NCBI GenBank assembly: GCA_031286975.1
Contig: JAITTM010000188.1
Coordinates: forward strand, 1-17,194
Reading direction: 5' to 3'
Source: Coriobacteriales bacterium
GTDB lineage: Bacteria; Actinomycetota; Coriobacteriia; Coriobacteriales; UBA8131
DNA: 17,194 nucleotides
Position 1 is the stretch's first letter. Every line of letters begins with the position of its first letter. Below, one piece after another: positions 16,298 to 17,194 of the stretch. The notes under the pieces were generated by a model that was given only the letters and a program-made list of their open reading frames with translations, searched no databases and was not told the DNA's origin. A program made the position numbers and the translations under genes.

Positions 16298-16360
16298 TTG
16301 CCGCCTGCTGCATGCCGTGTCATTGAGCGCTCAAAGACGGCGACGCGCGACAAAGTTCGC
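16298..16360. repeat. 63-bp direct repeat, right copy
   Basis: Second copy of the repeat at 14738-14800 (one mismatch), in the same orientation and exactly 1560 bp further on. It begins where tnpA homology ends and finishes 64 bases before the ferredoxin gene. The central palindrome is at 16323-16334 and the hairpin at 16314-16341. Confidence 0.85.
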
Positions 16361-16424
16361 ACATAAAGCGGCAGGTCGTGCTAGTTTATAGGCAGACAAT
16401 TCGCACATCCGCGGGGAGGAAGCA

Positions 16425-17194
16425 ATGGGGTTCAATGCCCTCTATTATTTCAGTGCGACGGGCAACAGTCTGGCTGTGGCACTCTCGCTTGCCGCCAGAC
16501 TTGATGCCGCGGAGCCCATCTCGGTTCCGGGTTCGCTGGTGCTTGCAGACCCCTACGCCCAGGCGCGCACGGCGAGCAAGGTGGGCTTTGTGTTTCCTGT
16601 GCACCGTGCGACCTTGCCCGAGATGGTGCTGGGCTTTATCGAGCAGATGCCCGCCCGCCCTGACTGCTACTACTTTGCGGTATCGACCTACACACTGTTT
16701 GGCTGCAATGAGTTCTGGGATATCGACGAGGTGCTTCATGCCCAGGGCGCCTGCCTGAACTTCGCCGTTGGCGTCAAGGCGATGGGCAACGTGGGGTTAG
16801 GCGAGCCCTCAAAGCGCGTGGTCGCGCACCGGATGCAGCACATCGAGACGCAACTCGGCGAGATCGCCGAGGCTGTAGGCAACAGTCAGGAGAACTACTT
16901 CAGGCGCTCCATCAAGCTGCTGGGCAAGGCCGTCAAAGGCTATACTGATCTGCGACGCAGGCACATCACCTTTGGCATCGACGAGCGTTGCATGCGTTGC
17001 GGCATCTGTGCCCAGGTCTGTCCCGCGCAAAACATCAGCATCGACCAGGCAGACAGACAGGCACCTGTTCGCTCAAACAGATGCCAGGCCTGTCTCGCCT
17101 GCATCCACTGGTGTCCTGCCAATGCGGTGCGCACCGGCGCCAAGCTGCATACGCACTATCATCATCCAGCCATCACACCGGATCAGCTTAACCC
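16425..17194 (+). CDS. EFR1-type flavodoxin-ferredoxin fusion protein, 3' end outside the window
   Basis: The first 256 codons are in the window and no stop is reached. The N-terminal flavodoxin-like domain has the FMN-phosphate loop YFSATGNS (8-15), VGFVFPVH (53-60) and FAVSTYTLFG (84-93). The C-terminal part carries two [4Fe-4S] motifs: C189-x2-C192-x2-C195-x3-C199-P and C220-x2-C223-x2-C226-x3-C230-P. This is the EFR1-family layout, common in anaerobes, and implies cytoplasmic electron transfer between flavin and iron-sulphur centres; its partners are unknown. GGGGAGGA (16413-16420) four bases before the ATG supports the start. No strong promoter is seen in the 64 bases between the repeat and the ATG, so the repeat may sit within or upstream of its control region. 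Confidence 0.85.
   Translation, partial: MGFNALYYFSATGNSLAVALSLAARLDAAEPISVPGSLVLADPYAQARTASKVGFVFPVHRATLPEMVLGFIEQMPARPDCYYFAVSTYTLFGCNEFWDIDEVLHAQGACLNFAVGVKAMGNVGLGEPSKRVVAHRMQHIETQLGEIAEAVGNSQENYFRRSIKLLGKAVKGYTDLRRRHITFGIDERCMRCGICAQVCPAQNISIDQADRQAPVRSNRCQACLACIHWCPANAVRTGAKLHTHYHHPAITPDQLN

Noticed and set aside
14738..16360. CRISPR array suggested by a repeated palindromic sequence
   Set aside because: Only two copies, 63 bp each and 1.5 kb apart, with genes between them and no regular spacers.

Overview
The window looks like a piece of chromosome from a GC-rich, anaerobic actinobacterium, most likely of the Coriobacteriia (Eggerthella/Slackia-like). That placement is an inference. 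It rests on the GC-rich codon use, the cell-envelope/pyrG neighbourhood, a LytTR two-component system, molybdenum-cofactor genes and an EFR1-type ferredoxin, not on any marker RNA. Almost every base outside one short island lies in a recognisable gene.

Region 1 (about 186-5729) is an envelope cluster. On the minus strand a family-2 glycosyltransferase follows a 1262-residue membrane protein whose C-terminal 500 residues are a complete MurJ lipid II flippase. This is fused behind a secreted N-terminal domain and a separate polytopic membrane module. Divergently, on the plus strand, lies an MraY/WecA-like phosphosugar transferase. Region 2 (5807-8578) holds pyrG (CTP synthase) and, six bases on, a PepT-like M20 peptidase. 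Region 3 (8644-11267) is a two-gene signalling operon: a LytTR response regulator overlapping by 4 nt a GHKL sensor kinase with a large extracellular domain and about seven further membrane spans. A candidate promoter sits in the end of the peptidase gene. Region 4 (11277-14602, minus strand) is a molybdenum-cofactor operon, moeA-moaA-moaC-mogA, with tight or overlapping junctions.

Region 5 (about 14738-16360) is the odd part. A 63-bp structured sequence occurs twice as a direct repeat, 1560 bp apart with a single mismatch. Between the copies is a visibly AT-richer segment with an AbiE-type toxin-antitoxin pair: abiEi is intact, while abiEii has lost its C-terminal half. The segment also holds the remains of an IS200/IS605 element: left-end hairpin, structured 5'UTR, and a frameshifted, truncated tnpA. 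The abiE promoter sits inside a near-perfect 15-bp inverted repeat, a strong candidate for the AbiEi operator. If the two 63-bp copies are collapsed into one, the IS parts fall into normal order (left end, tnpA, repeat, right end) and moeA sits next to the ferredoxin gene. This suggests the segment entered by recombination at the repeat.

Region 6 (16425-end) is the first 256 codons of an EFR1-type flavodoxin-ferredoxin protein that runs off the window.
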